Of a stretch of DNA of 52,776 bases, positions 24,450 to 36,893 are shown in pieces (position 1 is the first letter of the stretch; the number at the start of each line of letters is the position of its first letter). The translations under genes and the position numbers were made by a program. The notes under the pieces were generated by a model. The model was given only the letters and a program-made list of their open reading frames with translations, ran no database searches and was not told the DNA's origin. The stretch lies in contig NZ_JAERJP010000022.1 of assembly GCF_018257575.1 (NCBI RefSeq), positions 1-52,776 on the forward strand, written 5' to 3'. This DNA comes from Tatumella sp. JGM91 (GTDB lineage: Bacteria; Pseudomonadota; Gammaproteobacteria; Enterobacterales; Enterobacteriaceae).

Positions 24450-25580
24450 TTACTTTCTGAAGGTCTTATAAATGTTTATCGTTTTTGCGATAACATCATC
24501 GGATGAAAATTTTTCGATGACAAGTTCGCGACCCTTTTCCCCCATCGACTGTCTGAGAGACTTATGTTGTAATAATTTTTTTAATTTTGAACAAAAAATC
24601 GCTTCATCACCTTTCGGGATAAGATAACCGGTAACATTGTCAATAACGATGCTTTTACAACCACCACTATCATAAGCAATGCATGCTCTCCCCTTCGCAG
24701 CACCTTCAATCAATATGCGTGGTACGCCTTCCGGATAAAGTGTGGGTAACGCAACGATGTTAGACTGCGCAATGAGGGTATCAATATCATTACGTGTGCC
24801 AAGCCATTCAATATCTCCGCTATTCACCCATTGTTGAATTTCAGCAGATTTAATTGCATCAGGATCGTCATCAACTAAAATACCTGCGACTAATAACCTG
24901 AAATTGATATTTTCTATGGATAACTTGTTTTTTATATTTATCAGCGTAGACAGACCTTTATTATGCAGCATTCTGCTGGCAAAGAAAACAATCGGGATAT
25001 CATTTTCATTTTCATATGAGAAACTATACATCTTTATGTCAACACCACAGCCATCAATAATAACTGCATTTTCCTCCGGAAACTTTACACATTCCCTAAA
25101 GGTTTGGAAATCAGCATCATGTTCAAATACAATACGACTTTTATTGTTTGAAAAAATATAAGAATATACCGAGCAAACAATTTTTTTAAGCCACTTTCGA
25201 CAGAAACCAGCCGCATTGAACACCCTGCCCAGGCCAACTAAATTTGCTACCATAGGCTTTGATTTTATTTTTGAATACAACCCGCCAATAATAATTGGTT
25301 TTATTGTGATGCAATGTAAGACTGAAGGCCCTATTTGCCTTAGGAAATAAAATGCTCTGATAGCACTATAAAAAAAACCAAAAAAATTATAAGAACGCTC
25401 TTTAAGCGGCAATCTGTAACAGCGAAAACCTAACTCTGAAAACTTATAAAAATATTCATCACCATGAAATCTGGTAATAATAAAAACCTCAAAACCATTC
25501 TCTTTTGCTGACAGAGCTCGATCTAACCAATGAAGATTAAAATACCAGTCCGAGTTTATAAAGTAACAAATTTTATTCAT
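24450..25580 (-). CDS. wbbO: GT4 galactosyltransferase, WbbO-like
   Basis: 376 residues, close to the 377 of Klebsiella WbbO, and last in the same gene order. It has the GT-B fold. The donor-site motif is LPTLYPEGVPRILIEGAAKGRACIA, with the paired Glu of GT4, then YDSGG; VFFASRMLHNKGL is the hinge strand. In Klebsiella, WbbO adds the first galactopyranose/galactofuranose residues onto the lipid-linked GlcNAc and works in a complex with WbbM and WbbN. It is markedly A+T-rich. The specific activity is inferred mainly from cluster order. Confidence 0.8.
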   Translation of the reverse strand: MNKICYFINSDWYFNLHWLDRALSAKENGFEVFIITRFHGDEYFYKFSELGFRCYRLPLKERSYNFFGFFYSAIRAFYFLRQIGPSVLHCITIKPIIIGGLYSKIKSKPMVANLVGLGRVFNAAGFCRKWLKKIVCSVYSYIFSNNKSRIVFEHDADFQTFRECVKFPEENAVIIDGCGVDIKMYSFSYENENDIPIVFFASRMLHNKGLSTLINIKNKLSIENINFRLLVAGILVDDDPDAIKSAEIQQWVNSGDIEWLGTRNDIDTLIAQSNIVALPTLYPEGVPRILIEGAAKGRACIAYDSGGCKSIVIDNVTGYLIPKGDEAIFCSKLKKLLQHKSLRQSMGEKGRELVIEKFSSDDVIAKTINIYKTFRK

Positions 25581-25604
25581 AGAATAATTTCTCTGTCATA
25601 TAGT

Positions 25605-27652
<2,048 letters not shown>

Positions 27653-29542
27653 TCACCCAATAATTTTTCTACGGAATTTATAATAGTATTTAATTAAAAA
27701 GTTACGCTGTGCGCTTCCTGTAGGAGCATAGCGATCAACTAGCGGCATTATTTTTCTTTTTATTTTTGTCTGAAATAATATTTTTTCCTGAGCATTGTAA
27801 ACATTATTGATAACCCTGGGATATAGTCTCTGAGTCAATTCACTGCTCCAGGGTGTTGAATTAAGATAGCTTTCAAAATTATCAAAATAATCAACATCTT
27901 TAGTATTCCATGGTTTATTTTCCCCGGCAAAATGAATCATTTTGGGGTTCATCCTGGCTTTCAGAAAATCCAGATAGGTAGATAACCGGAGATTAGGATA
28001 GAAATCATCTGTATTGCCATTTCCATGATAAACATTCCATTCCAGAGGCAGGTAATGGACACGATCATAAAAAACTTTGTTCATAATATCCTGGTCAAGG
28101 AACCAGTAATACTTGTCTTTTATTTCATCAATCAAACGCTGGTAGGTATTCTCTGCTGACATCTGGACAATATTAAAAAGAATAATTCCTGCCTGAAAAT
28201 ACTGCTCAGGATGGGTCATACCTAATACAGAGATAAGATATTTTCTCGCTGGCATAGTTCCGCAAGAAGAATCTGCTATCGCACCAAATTTTAAAAATCC
28301 TTCCATGACTATATCACGTACGGCAGCAACAAGATTATTGCCAAGATCTATATCGATTAGTTCAGAAACATCACTTTCAACAATAGTATCTGCATCAATA
28401 AATAATACTTTATTGTATAACTCAAACAGCGCTGGTATAAATAACCGTGCATAGGTTGCTGCCGTAAAGTGACCTCGGGTATGGACGGTACTTAACTCAG
28501 TAAATGCATTTATATCAAAGAACCTCAGACTGATATTTAACGCATTTTTTGTCAGTTCATATATCCTTCGCTTGTTAGCAACAGAAATAGAGTTTTCTAA
28601 AATAATAATGTCATAGTTTTTATCTGAACGTGAGTTCTTCAAAATAGAATTGATTAAAGCGGCCCCTGAGATGGAATATTTATCATCAAAACAGATAACT
28701 ATCGGCACAGAGTGATTATCAAAAACTGGCTTTATTTTTCCATTGAAAGTTTCCTTTGAAACAAAAGTTCTCTGAACTTCTTTTGTTTTTATCTCAGGAT
28801 TTTCATTGATTTTATGGATGATGAATATATTAAACAACCTTTCGGAAATATGACCAATAACTCTTTTTTCCTGAGCATTGTAATTCCTGAAGGCTATTCT
28901 TTTCTCAAGTTCATCAGTTATAGAGAAAAGCCACTCAGAATACTCATCAAAAATATGTTTTTTCATTACAAACATATTTGTATAATAACCTTCATGATCG
29001 TCATTAAACTTCCTGATACTTGATTCGAATTCAGGATAAAGCTCTTTAACAATAGCTAATGCAAGATCATAATCTCCGATATGCAAATACTCACCTTTTG
29101 CATAATGGATATAATTATTTTTGCTCCCTGCATTTAATACTGACCATTTTCTAGGGAGTAATATATCCACCCCTTCAAGTGATTCAGCGATACCTTCATC
29201 TGTTAACTGAAATTTTTCCTGATAGTCTCTGTCAATCTCTGGATAAACTACAACCCCCCAGTTATCTTCGGGAAAATTCTGTATTTTGGAAAAATTCAGG
29301 TGTCTGCGATAATGCATAAAACCGATATAATCAGAGTCACCACTATTCTTCCATGCCCAGTATTGTGCTGTCAGTTCACAATAGAAAGGATTTTTGAATG
29401 ATATATTATCATCGCGGTCATCACCTTCACAACCAATGGTATTTAACGTATTAGCTTTTCCTACATGCAGAGGTGTAATGCAGGAGGCATCAAGAAAAGC
29501 ACTTGGCTTATGATGACTGGTATATATTTTTATTTTATTCAT
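27653..29542 (-). CDS. wbbM: Dual-domain galactosyltransferase, WbbM-like
   Basis: 629 residues, close to Klebsiella WbbM. The N-terminal half (about 1-235) is a DUF4422 domain (IYTSHHKPSAFLDA, YWAWKN, DYIGFMHYRRHLNF), the GT111-type transferase. The C-terminal half (about 255-560) is GT8: VPIVICFDDKYSISGAALI, KVLFIDADTIVESDVSEL with the DxD, and MIHFAGENKPW. The two sites would add alternating Galf and Galp residues and polymerise D-galactan I at the membrane. It lies between wzt and glf with gaps of only one to three bases. Confidence 0.88.
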   Translation of the reverse strand: MNKIKIYTSHHKPSAFLDASCITPLHVGKANTLNTIGCEGDDRDDNISFKNPFYCELTAQYWAWKNSGDSDYIGFMHYRRHLNFSKIQNFPEDNWGVVVYPEIDRDYQEKFQLTDEGIAESLEGVDILLPRKWSVLNAGSKNNYIHYAKGEYLHIGDYDLALAIVKELYPEFESSIRKFNDDHEGYYTNMFVMKKHIFDEYSEWLFSITDELEKRIAFRNYNAQEKRVIGHISERLFNIFIIHKINENPEIKTKEVQRTFVSKETFNGKIKPVFDNHSVPIVICFDDKYSISGAALINSILKNSRSDKNYDIIILENSISVANKRRIYELTKNALNISLRFFDINAFTELSTVHTRGHFTAATYARLFIPALFELYNKVLFIDADTIVESDVSELIDIDLGNNLVAAVRDIVMEGFLKFGAIADSSCGTMPARKYLISVLGMTHPEQYFQAGIILFNIVQMSAENTYQRLIDEIKDKYYWFLDQDIMNKVFYDRVHYLPLEWNVYHGNGNTDDFYPNLRLSTYLDFLKARMNPKMIHFAGENKPWNTKDVDYFDNFESYLNSTPWSSELTQRLYPRVINNVYNAQEKILFQTKIKRKIMPLVDRYAPTGSAQRNFLIKYYYKFRRKIIG

Positions 29543-29543
29543 T

Positions 29544-30284
29544 TTAAGACATCATTTCCAGATATTGTGGGATAATCTGCCCGGCCTTACCGGCAGCTTT
29601 TAAGTTATGGTTTTCTATCCAGATAACCTGATCGCATATTTTCTCAACATCTTCCATACTATGGCTGACAAACAGAATAGTGATCCCGCGTTTCTTAAAC
29701 TCATTGATGGTGGCGATACATTTTTTCTGGAATGCCACATCTCCGACAGCTAATACTTCATCAATTATCAGTATATCCGGTTCAACCTGGCTGATAACAG
29801 AAAACCCGAGTTTTGCCAGCATACCACTGGAATACACACGGATGGGCTCATCAATAAAACTTCCCAGCTCAGAAAAAGCAATAATCTCTTCCAGTTTTTC
29901 CAGAACCTGTTTTTTCCTGAGTCCAAGCAAGGTGGCATTCAGAATAATATTTTCACGTCCCGTTAACTCCGGATGAAATCCTCCACCCAGCTCAAGCATT
30001 GATGCAATTCTTCCATGGGTGATAACACTGCCTGAAGTCGGCTTTATCACACCGGCAACCAATCCGAGCGAAGTACTCTTTCCTGCACCATTACGACCGA
30101 TAAGGGCGACAGCTTGCCCTTTTTCTACTTTAAAACTGATATTTTCTATAGCCTTATACTGTCGTCCTTTCAGCAGTGAAAGGGCCCTGCGAGGATGAAA
30201 TATCAAATCTTTCACACCACTGCCTATATGGTGATATAACGGATATGATTTTGATACATTTTTAAATTCAATAGCAGTTTTCAT
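29544..30284 (-). CDS. wzt: O-antigen ABC transporter ATPase
   Basis: 246 residues. The Walker A is GRNGAGKST, the signature YSSGMLAKLGF, and the Walker B ILIIDEVLAVGD. Switch His is in FVSHSMED. There is no C-terminal carbohydrate-binding domain, so export should not depend on a terminal cap. This is the short Wzt seen with D-galactan I, where synthesis and export are coupled. It overlaps wzm by one base. Confidence 0.95.
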   Translation of the reverse strand: MKTAIEFKNVSKSYPLYHHIGSGVKDLIFHPRRALSLLKGRQYKAIENISFKVEKGQAVALIGRNGAGKSTSLGLVAGVIKPTSGSVITHGRIASMLELGGGFHPELTGRENIILNATLLGLRKKQVLEKLEEIIAFSELGSFIDEPIRVYSSGMLAKLGFSVISQVEPDILIIDEVLAVGDVAFQKKCIATINEFKKRGITILFVSHSMEDVEKICDQVIWIENHNLKAAGKAGQIIPQYLEMMS

Positions 30285-31051
30285 TACAATATCTCAGCAA
30301 AACGGAATTTCAGTTTATTGAATATGAAACTACCGACCACTAAAAATAACCCAGAATATAAATACATTTGTGCAATAGAGTTATAATCAATAGTACCTTT
30401 CATAAAGAGATCACGCCAGGCCAGCATCATTTCTGATACAGGGTTAACTTTAAGCATCCACTGATATTCTTTAGGAATAAGATCTGCTGAGTAAAGAATT
30501 GGCGTACAATAAAACATCAGCATGATAACCAGCGGAATAAAACGCTCAAGGTCTCTGAAAAACAGATTTAATGAACTTATCGCTAAAGACAGCCCAAGAG
30601 TTAATATCATTTGCGCCATTCCGATTAACGGAACACCCCATAACCATGACCATGAGGGGGTCATATTATATATCAATAGGAAAATAATAATTACTGGTAT
30701 GGTACAAATAAAATGCAAAAACTCCATGAAAACATTACAAAATGGAATGATTGACCTGGGGAATACGGTTTTTTTGATGATCTGTGCATTAGAAATAAAT
30801 GAGAATAACGAATTACTGACTGAACTGGCGAACCATTGCCAGGGGAATAATCCGGTAATCAGAAAAACTGTATAGTCCGGTATCTGAACCCTCATTACCA
30901 ATTTAAAAATAAAGTAATAAATCAGCGCAAATAATAAAGGATTTGCAATAGACCATAAATAGCCAAGAAAACTGCTTTTATACCTGACCTTCAGTTCTTT
31001 CTCCGTAAGCACAGAGATAAGATCGATTAAATAACCAGCACTAAACTTCAT
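30284..31051 (-). CDS. wzm: O-antigen ABC transporter permease
   Basis: 255 residues, ABC-2 family with six membrane segments. KELKVRYKSSFLGYLWSIANP is the hallmark start, and YFIFKLVMRVQIPDYTVFLI, YCTPILYS and VNPVSEMMLAWRDLF are conserved. It forms the inner-membrane channel for undecaprenyl-linked O polysaccharide with Wzt. It is the first gene after the JUMPstart element. Confidence 0.95.
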   Translation of the reverse strand: MKFSAGYLIDLISVLTEKELKVRYKSSFLGYLWSIANPLLFALIYYFIFKLVMRVQIPDYTVFLITGLFPWQWFASSVSNSLFSFISNAQIIKKTVFPRSIIPFCNVFMEFLHFICTIPVIIIFLLIYNMTPSWSWLWGVPLIGMAQMILTLGLSLAISSLNLFFRDLERFIPLVIMLMFYCTPILYSADLIPKEYQWMLKVNPVSEMMLAWRDLFMKGTIDYNSIAQMYLYSGLFLVVGSFIFNKLKFRFAEIL

Positions 31052-31099
31052 TTTCTCTATCCGATTTTAAGTCTGAGAAGGTAACTGACTGTATTTTTC

Positions 31100-31130
31100 C
31101 ACGCTACCGCCCCGGGCTTTTCAGCTACCC
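31100..31130 (-). promoter_or_regulatory. JUMPstart sequence with ops element
   Basis: Read on the minus strand, GGTAGCTGAAAAGC is followed by CCGGGGCGGTAGCGTG, which includes the ops core GGCGGTAGCGTG (31111-31100). It lies 49 bases before wzm. RfaH binds paused polymerase at ops and prevents early termination across long polysaccharide operons. A TATATAGT stretch just upstream is a candidate -10. Confidence 0.95.
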
Positions 31131-31177
31131 GTACACTATATAACTGTTAAAAATTCAAGCTGAACTTATGTGCTAAT

Positions 31178-31202
31178 ATGCCGGCAACTCTGTCACCGGC
31201 AT
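31178..31202 (-). terminator. Hairpin after galE
   Basis: ATGCCGG / CCGGCAT with an 11-base loop lies 14 bases past the galE stop. There is no clear T-run, so it may act only as a weak terminator before the JUMPstart. Confidence 0.45.
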
Positions 31203-31215
31203 CCCAGATTCCTTA

Positions 31216-32229
31216 TCAGCGATACCCGTTGGGATTTTTACTCTGCCACAACCAGGTATCACGCATCATTTCATCAAGGCCGCGGCTGACTGTCCAGCCC
31301 AGTTCACGTTCTGCCAGCGAAGGATCCGCCCAGAAAGCCGCCAGATCACCACTGCGACGTGGTTTGATAGTATAAGGCACCGGTTTTCCGCAGGCTTTTT
31401 CAAAGGCTTTGATCATTTCCAGCACCGAATAACCTTTGCCGGCACCCAGATTATAAGCACGGTAACCAGTACTCTGTTTCAGGTGATCCAGGGCTTTAAG
31501 GTGCCCTTCCGCCAGGTCAACTACGTGGATATAATCCCGCTGGCAGGTACCGTCCGGAGTGTGGTAGTCGTCACCGAAGACACCTAACTGCGCCAGCTTA
31601 CCGATAGCTACCTGGGCTATATAAGGTAGCAGATTATTCGGGATACCGGCCGGGTCTTCACCGATTTCACCTGACGGGTGCGCCCCTACCGGGTTGAAAT
31701 AACGTAACGCGATAGTATTAAACGCCGGCTCTGCACGGGAAAAATCCTGCAACACCTGTTCGATCATCACTTTAGATGTCCCGTAGGGGCTGGTCGTCCC
31801 GCCGATCGGGGTGGTTTCAACATAAGGAACCGGGGCATGCTCACCGTATACCGTCGCTGAAGAACTGAAAATAAAATTCATGATCCCGGCGTTGCGCATC
31901 TCTTCCAGTAATATCACTGTGCCTGAGACATTATTGTCATAATATTCAAGGGGCATACGGGTGGATTCACCCACCGCTTTCAGTGCCGCGAAATGAATGA
32001 CTTCCGTCACAGGATAGTCAGCAAACAGTTTTTGCAGGCACTGACGATCGCGGACATCACCTTCAACAAAAGTCGCAGCTTTACCGGCCAGTTTTTCCAC
32101 ACGGCGCAGAGATTCCTGTGACGCATTACAAAGATTATCCAGTACCACAACGTCATCACCACGTTCCAGCAGTGCCAGTACCGTATGAGACCCGATATAA
32201 CCTGCACCACCCGTGACTAAAACTGACAT
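31216..32229 (-). CDS. galE: UDP-glucose 4-epimerase
   Basis: 337 residues from the ATG at 32229 with GGAG upstream; a longer frame to 32268 lacks support. Extended SDR: MSVLVTGGAGYIGSHTV, catalytic Ser in FSSSATVYG, and Tyr/Lys in SPYGTSKVMIEQ. CQRDYIHVVDLAEGH and the GD-rich KPRRSGDLAAFWAD are canonical. It makes UDP-Gal from UDP-Glc, feeding Glf and the galactosyltransferases. Its place inside the O-antigen locus suggests a copy dedicated to this, though E. coli-type gal operons also have one. Confidence 0.97.
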   Translation of the reverse strand: MSVLVTGGAGYIGSHTVLALLERGDDVVVLDNLCNASQESLRRVEKLAGKAATFVEGDVRDRQCLQKLFADYPVTEVIHFAALKAVGESTRMPLEYYDNNVSGTVILLEEMRNAGIMNFIFSSSATVYGEHAPVPYVETTPIGGTTSPYGTSKVMIEQVLQDFSRAEPAFNTIALRYFNPVGAHPSGEIGEDPAGIPNNLLPYIAQVAIGKLAQLGVFGDDYHTPDGTCQRDYIHVVDLAEGHLKALDHLKQSTGYRAYNLGAGKGYSVLEMIKAFEKACGKPVPYTIKPRRSGDLAAFWADPSLAERELGWTVSRGLDEMMRDTWLWQSKNPNGYR

Positions 32230-32272
32230 ATCTGACTCCATGTTGTTAATGTTATAAAGAGATAACAATCAA

Positions 32273-33169
32273 TTATTTTGCGATAATACGGCGTATGCTC
32301 TCACGGAATTCCTGCCCCTGTGAAGGGTTATGCAGCCCGTAACTGACAAAAGCCTGCATATAACCAAGTTTGCGCCCACAGTTATAATCCGTACCACTCA
32401 GTAACGAAGCTTCTACCGGTTGTTTTTTGCTCAGACTGGCGATGGCATCTGTCAGCTGGATACGCCCCCAGGCACCGGCTTCCGTCTGCTCCAGCTCTTT
32501 CCAGATCGCCGCCGACAGTACATAACGCCCTGCCGCTGCCAGGTCTGATACTGTCTCAGCAGCCTGTGGCGGTTTTTCGATAAATTCTTCTATCTCGCTC
32601 ACATCTCCGGGGTTATCAAGCACTGTGCGGGTAGTGATGACGGAGTATTCAGACAGGTCTTCGCCCGGCATATGCTTGCTCAGTACCTGGCTGCGGCCTG
32701 TTTCTTCGAAGCGCTCTATCATTGCCGCCAGGTTATAACGCAGGTGATCGGCAGTAAAACCATCCAGCACAATATCAGGCAATACCACGATAAAAGGATT
32801 ATCGCCGATCATCGGTTTAGCACATAAAATAGCATCCCCCAGCCCCAGAGGTTGTGGCTGACGGACATTCATGATCGTCACACCCGGCGGACAAATGGAC
32901 TGCACCTCTTTCAGTAACTGACGCTTAACCCGCTGTTCCAGCAGGGCTTCAAGTTCATAAGTCGTATCAAAATGGTTTTCGACCGCGTTTTTAGACGCAT
33001 GGGTCACCAGGATAATTTCTTTAATCCCTGCGGTTGCACATTCATCAACGATATACTGAATCATTGGCTTATCAACTATTGGCAACATTTCTTTGGGAAT
33101 AGCTTTTGTGGCCGGTAATAAATGCATACCTAATCCGGCAACCGGAATCACAGCTTTTAATTTGGTCAT
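32273..33169 (-). CDS. galF: GalF, UTP-glucose-1-phosphate uridylyltransferase homologue
   Basis: 298 residues. GalF rather than GalU: the nucleotide loop reads [20 protein letters not shown], with Met-His where GalU has Thr-Arg. [33 protein letters not shown] and FIEKPPQ follow. GalF is described as catalytically poor and thought to modulate GalU and UDP-glucose supply. It marks the left border of enteric O-antigen clusters. A leader of about 360 bases separates it from asmA. Confidence 0.95.
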   Translation of the reverse strand: MTKLKAVIPVAGLGMHLLPATKAIPKEMLPIVDKPMIQYIVDECATAGIKEIILVTHASKNAVENHFDTTYELEALLEQRVKRQLLKEVQSICPPGVTIMNVRQPQPLGLGDAILCAKPMIGDNPFIVVLPDIVLDGFTADHLRYNLAAMIERFEETGRSQVLSKHMPGEDLSEYSVITTRTVLDNPGDVSEIEEFIEKPPQAAETVSDLAAAGRYVLSAAIWKELEQTEAGAWGRIQLTDAIASLSKKQPVEASLLSGTDYNCGRKLGYMQAFVSYGLHNPSQGQEFRESIRRIIAK

Positions 33170-33531
33170 AAATAATCCATTCCTTAATCAAAATTAATGC
33201 CTGATTATGTGCGACAACGCAGCTTAATCTGCATCAGTATCTTCTGAAATCATCTCAGCGACCAGCCATTCCGTCGTCATTGTCTGCCGGTTCGCACTGC
33301 CGGTAACCCGGATGCCGTTTTCACCGGATAATGGTAGCCAGTACAGCGATACCGTTCAGGTACCGGTGACACAGCGTACCTTCTGAGTCACTGACTGCGT
33401 CTTATGCTGCTGGCTGTACAGTTATTCTCAGCAAAAACGAATGTTATTCACGTTCTGAAAAACCAGCCCCGTTCAGGTTTACCCTTTCCCCGCCATAATC
33501 AGCCCCCCGGGGGAAGGCTTATCCGGACAGA
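33170..33531. other. Gap between galF and asmA
   Basis: It should hold the galF promoter and leader. I see no convincing ORF or strong sigma-70 pair. A small GC-rich dyad at 33501-33519 (AGCCCCCCGGGGGAAGGCT) lies just after the asmA stop and may end its transcript. Confidence 0.5.
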
Positions 33532-35331
33532 CTATTTTTGAGGTGCAGTGCGATCCGTATGGTCTGTCCAGCGATTCAGGCGATTTCTCAGCTCATTGCG
33601 CATATCACCATTCAGCAGCTGGCCGATGGGTAATGCATAGCGCAGTTTATCCCATGGCCCGTAGAAACGCAGGGGTATTGGTTGGTCAGCCAGTAACTGT
33701 ACCAGCCTGCTATCCCCTTGCCAGTTTTTCATTAGCAATGCAAAAGTGATATCCATAGAACGGGCCGAAAAACTGATATTCCCCTGACCGTTAAGTTGCA
33801 TATCATGACTTTCTCCCCGCAGCTGAGTGATTTTCAGTACTCCCGGGGTCAGGCTGATGCGGCCATTAAGTTCCGGCACCGGTGAATGGGCCAGTGACCC
33901 CGCCTGTACCCTGTCACTGGATCTGGTAACCGCGTCACTGACCATCTGCGGCAGGTTGAAAGGTGCCGTATCCAGCTGATCGATTCCCAGGCTGGCTTCG
34001 CCCTGCCATTGATTAAGAATATCATTATTACTCAGGCCATTACCTCTGAACTGTCCGTTCAGTGTTAAGGTGCCTTTCACTGCCTGCGGTAACTGCAAAA
34101 AGGCCAGTACCGGTTGTAACTCAATATTACGTAATACGGGGCTGAAGCTGACCTGCATTTCGGCTGGCCGTAAGTCAATCTGTCCCGGCAGCGAGAAGTT
34201 CCCCGCCCCTGACTGCCCGGTCAGAGTATTAATATTGATTAATCCCTGATTCGCGGTGGTATCTAACTGTAAATGTGCTAATGGCAGCCCTCGCCATATG
34301 GCGTTACTGGCACGGATGCTGATATCCATATTCGCAGTACGTAGCCAGGTTTGCTGCAACGGCTGGCTGGCAGTATCGGCAATCACCGGTGCCCTGACGA
34401 CATGGGGTGATGACTGACTGACTGAGCTGCCGGCAGATGCCAGCAACTGGTCAAAGTCCGCAGTGTCGGATACCAGTCGCGCCCGCAGTCGCGGAACAGG
34501 TTGTAACTGGCCGTCAATATTCCCCGAAAAATCACTGTTGTTCGCCTGCAGCGAAAGGCCGGAAACGGCAAACTGCTGACCTGACGGACGCCAGATGGCA
34601 TTAAATACGGCATGGCCATTGATACCGTTTGCCGGTAAGTCGACCCCGGAAATCTGATAGCCGGACGCTGTTACCTGCAACCCCAGTTGTTGCGGATACT
34701 GGCTGGCATCCAGGTTACCGCTCACTGTCAGTTGCAGATTCTGCTGATTACGCGAGACCCTGCTACTGAAGTCAAACTGGCCTTGTTTATTTTTTTGCTG
34801 GCGGACAGACAAATTAAGATCACGAAAATTCATCTGGTTGCCGCTGGCGTCCTGCCAGACAAACAGGCTGTCGACAATATCCAGTCGGGCAATATCGAAA
34901 CTCCATCCGCGTCCCACTGCCGGTTCTCCGGTGGGGCCTTCTGCCGGCCCCACCGGAGAACCGGGCTGGCGTTCACCTGCAGTCGACGGCAGGTCACGGA
35001 TCACCGCATTTTTCAGCAACACCTGGCTGACTTTAAGCTGATGGGATAACAGTGGTAATAACTCAACATCCAGCCGCATATTTTCTGCTGTCACCGCCGG
35101 CTGGCTGGCACCCGGGGCGGTTAACGATAACTGGTCACTGAGGATGCTGAGCTTTGGCCATACATGCCAGCGTAATTCACCGGAGAGTTTTAACTGATAA
35201 CCACTGCGTTTAGCGACCTGTTGCGCCATATACCCGCGAAAATCATTCGGATTTACCAGCAGTACCAGCGCTGTCATTCCTGCGACAATGACCACCAGTA
35301 ATATTGCCAATGTGGTTATCAATCTTTTCAT
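33532..35331 (-). CDS. asmA: AsmA family outer-membrane-related protein
   Basis: 599 residues (E. coli AsmA 617). One N-terminal membrane anchor (LITTLAILLVVIVAGMTALV) is followed by VNPNDFRGYMAQQVAKRSGY, the AsmA signature, then a long periplasmic beta-rich region. The C-terminal conserved block runs from about 400. AsmA proteins resemble lipid-transfer bridges and influence outer membrane lipid/LPS balance. A Pro/Gly-rich insertion (GSPVGPAEGPTGEPAVG, about 125-140) looks lineage-specific. It is encoded downstream of dcd with a 20-base gap. Confidence 0.92.
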   Translation of the reverse strand: MKRLITTLAILLVVIVAGMTALVLLVNPNDFRGYMAQQVAKRSGYQLKLSGELRWHVWPKLSILSDQLSLTAPGASQPAVTAENMRLDVELLPLLSHQLKVSQVLLKNAVIRDLPSTAGERQPGSPVGPAEGPTGEPAVGRGWSFDIARLDIVDSLFVWQDASGNQMNFRDLNLSVRQQKNKQGQFDFSSRVSRNQQNLQLTVSGNLDASQYPQQLGLQVTASGYQISGVDLPANGINGHAVFNAIWRPSGQQFAVSGLSLQANNSDFSGNIDGQLQPVPRLRARLVSDTADFDQLLASAGSSVSQSSPHVVRAPVIADTASQPLQQTWLRTANMDISIRASNAIWRGLPLAHLQLDTTANQGLININTLTGQSGAGNFSLPGQIDLRPAEMQVSFSPVLRNIELQPVLAFLQLPQAVKGTLTLNGQFRGNGLSNNDILNQWQGEASLGIDQLDTAPFNLPQMVSDAVTRSSDRVQAGSLAHSPVPELNGRISLTPGVLKITQLRGESHDMQLNGQGNISFSARSMDITFALLMKNWQGDSRLVQLLADQPIPLRFYGPWDKLRYALPIGQLLNGDMRNELRNRLNRWTDHTDRTAPQK

Positions 35332-35351
35332 ACCATCCCCGGTGTGAATAG

Positions 35352-35933
35352 TTAGTCTTTATCTATCCTGCTGGCAACTGCGCCTTGCTGATCGCGATAT
35401 TTTGCGTCTTCTCTGCGATTATACGGGCGCTGGGCAGGGCCTGACAGTGGTTCGAAACTTAATGCCCCTATCAACATACCCGGTCGTAAAGCCAATGGCA
35501 ATTTACCTGAATTATAGAACTCCAGCACAATCCGGCCTTTCCAGCCCGGGTCAATACGGTGCGCCGTCACATGAACCATCAGGCCCAGCCGTGCCAGAGA
35601 AGAACGTCCGTCCAGCCAGCCTACCAGGTCATCCGGCAGGGTCACCGATTCCAGGGTAACAGCCAGAGCCAGCTCACCCGGATGCAGGAAAAATGCATCC
35701 CCCTCCGGCAGGTTAATCTCATCACTCATCACCCGATCCAGTGCCGCGCTGACTTCAGCTTTCGGACCACTTAAATCGATATATGCCGCCGTGTGCCCGC
35801 GGAATGTCCGGAACTGGTTACCCAGCCGGACATCTACGGTCGCACCGTTGATACGCTCCACCGGCGGACGCGGTGAAATATCAAGTCTGCCATCGTCGAG
35901 CCAGTTTTCTATATCCCGGTCACACAATCTCAT
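35352..35933 (-). CDS. dcd: dCTP deaminase
   Basis: 193 residues from the ATG at 35933, matching the E. coli start MRLCDRDIE; an upstream in-frame start would add 11 residues. It converts dCTP to dUTP for dTTP synthesis. Family blocks: [38 protein letters not shown], and [19 protein letters not shown] with the catalytic Glu. It lies between udk and asmA as in E. coli. Confidence 0.97.
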   Translation of the reverse strand: MRLCDRDIENWLDDGRLDISPRPPVERINGATVDVRLGNQFRTFRGHTAAYIDLSGPKAEVSAALDRVMSDEINLPEGDAFFLHPGELALAVTLESVTLPDDLVGWLDGRSSLARLGLMVHVTAHRIDPGWKGRIVLEFYNSGKLPLALRPGMLIGALSFEPLSGPAQRPYNRREDAKYRDQQGAVASRIDKD

Positions 35934-35964
35934 GCAGATGTCTCCTTTAATCCCTGCTGCTGAC

Positions 35965-35987
35965 AAAAAAGGAGGGAAATCCCCTCC
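35965..35987 (-). terminator. udk terminator
   Basis: GGAGGG / CCCTCC stem, followed by six T on the minus strand, ten bases past the udk stop. Confidence 0.8.
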
Positions 35988-35996
35988 CTGTCGTCG

Positions 35997-36638
35997 TTAT
36001 TCAAAAAACTGATTAATTTTCGCTTTCAGAATATCAATAGCAATGCGGTTTTTACCCCCGCGCGGCACAATGATATCGGCATACTGTTTGGAGGGTTCAA
36101 TAAACTGCAAAAACATCGGACGAACCGTTTTCTGATACTGAGTCATCACGGAGTCCATTGATCGGCCACGTTCATTGACATCGCGTTTCATTCTGCGCAT
36201 CAGACAAATATCTAACGGTGTATCGACAAAGATTGAGAAATTCAACTCATTGCGTAACCGCGGGTCGGTCAGTAACAGGATCCCTTCAAGGATAATAACC
36301 TTTTTAGGCTCCAGATTAATCGTTTCCTTCATCCGCGTGTGTTCAGAATAGCTATACACCGGAAGTTCGATCGCACTACCTGCTTTCATTGCCTGTAAAT
36401 GCGCCAGTAATAAATCATGATCCATCGCATTCGGATGGTCATAATTAGTTTTAATCCTCTCTTCCATAGTGAGGTGGCTTTGGTCCCGGTAATAACAATC
36501 TTCCGGGATCACACCGATATGTTCGTCACCTACCTGGTCACGAATTTCACGATAGAGCGTGCTGGCAATCAAACTCTTACCTGAGGCTGAAGCTCCGGCA
36601 ATACCGACGATTACGCACTGATGGGACGTGTCAGTCAT
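35997..36638 (-). CDS. udk: Uridine/cytidine kinase
   Basis: 213 residues from the ATG at 36638, the E. coli length. It phosphorylates uridine and cytidine with GTP/ATP in pyrimidine salvage. The P-loop is [41 protein letters not shown], and [13 protein letters not shown] carry the substrate and Walker B sites, and [12 protein letters not shown] is the lid. A possible -10 (TATAAT) lies upstream at about 36723-36728 on the minus strand. Confidence 0.97.
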   Translation of the reverse strand: MTDTSHQCVIVGIAGASASGKSLIASTLYREIRDQVGDEHIGVIPEDCYYRDQSHLTMEERIKTNYDHPNAMDHDLLLAHLQAMKAGSAIELPVYSYSEHTRMKETINLEPKKVIILEGILLLTDPRLRNELNFSIFVDTPLDICLMRRMKRDVNERGRSMDSVMTQYQKTVRPMFLQFIEPSKQYADIIVPRGGKNRIAIDILKAKINQFFE

Positions 36639-36893
36639 ACTTTTTTGAGACCTGAAACTGAAGCCGGTATTTTCTGATAATCTACAGATCATACAGGCAA
36701 ATTGAGAGGGTATACGCCGGCGATTATAGGGATTTCACCGCACTGATGCCAGAAAAAAGCATCAGTAATCTTCAGACTACGCCCATAGGCTGCCCCGGTA
36801 ATATTCTATATACTCCCCTGCCACACCGGATACTGATTAATTATTGCCCGCAGCTACGGCTATCACCTGAATACTATGTTCACCAGGGAAAAT

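Noticed and set aside
33170-33531. Possible second JUMPstart or an O-antigen regulator upstream of galF
   Set aside because: No ops core GGCGGTAGCGTG or clear ORF is present; the only ops in the window is at 31100-31111.
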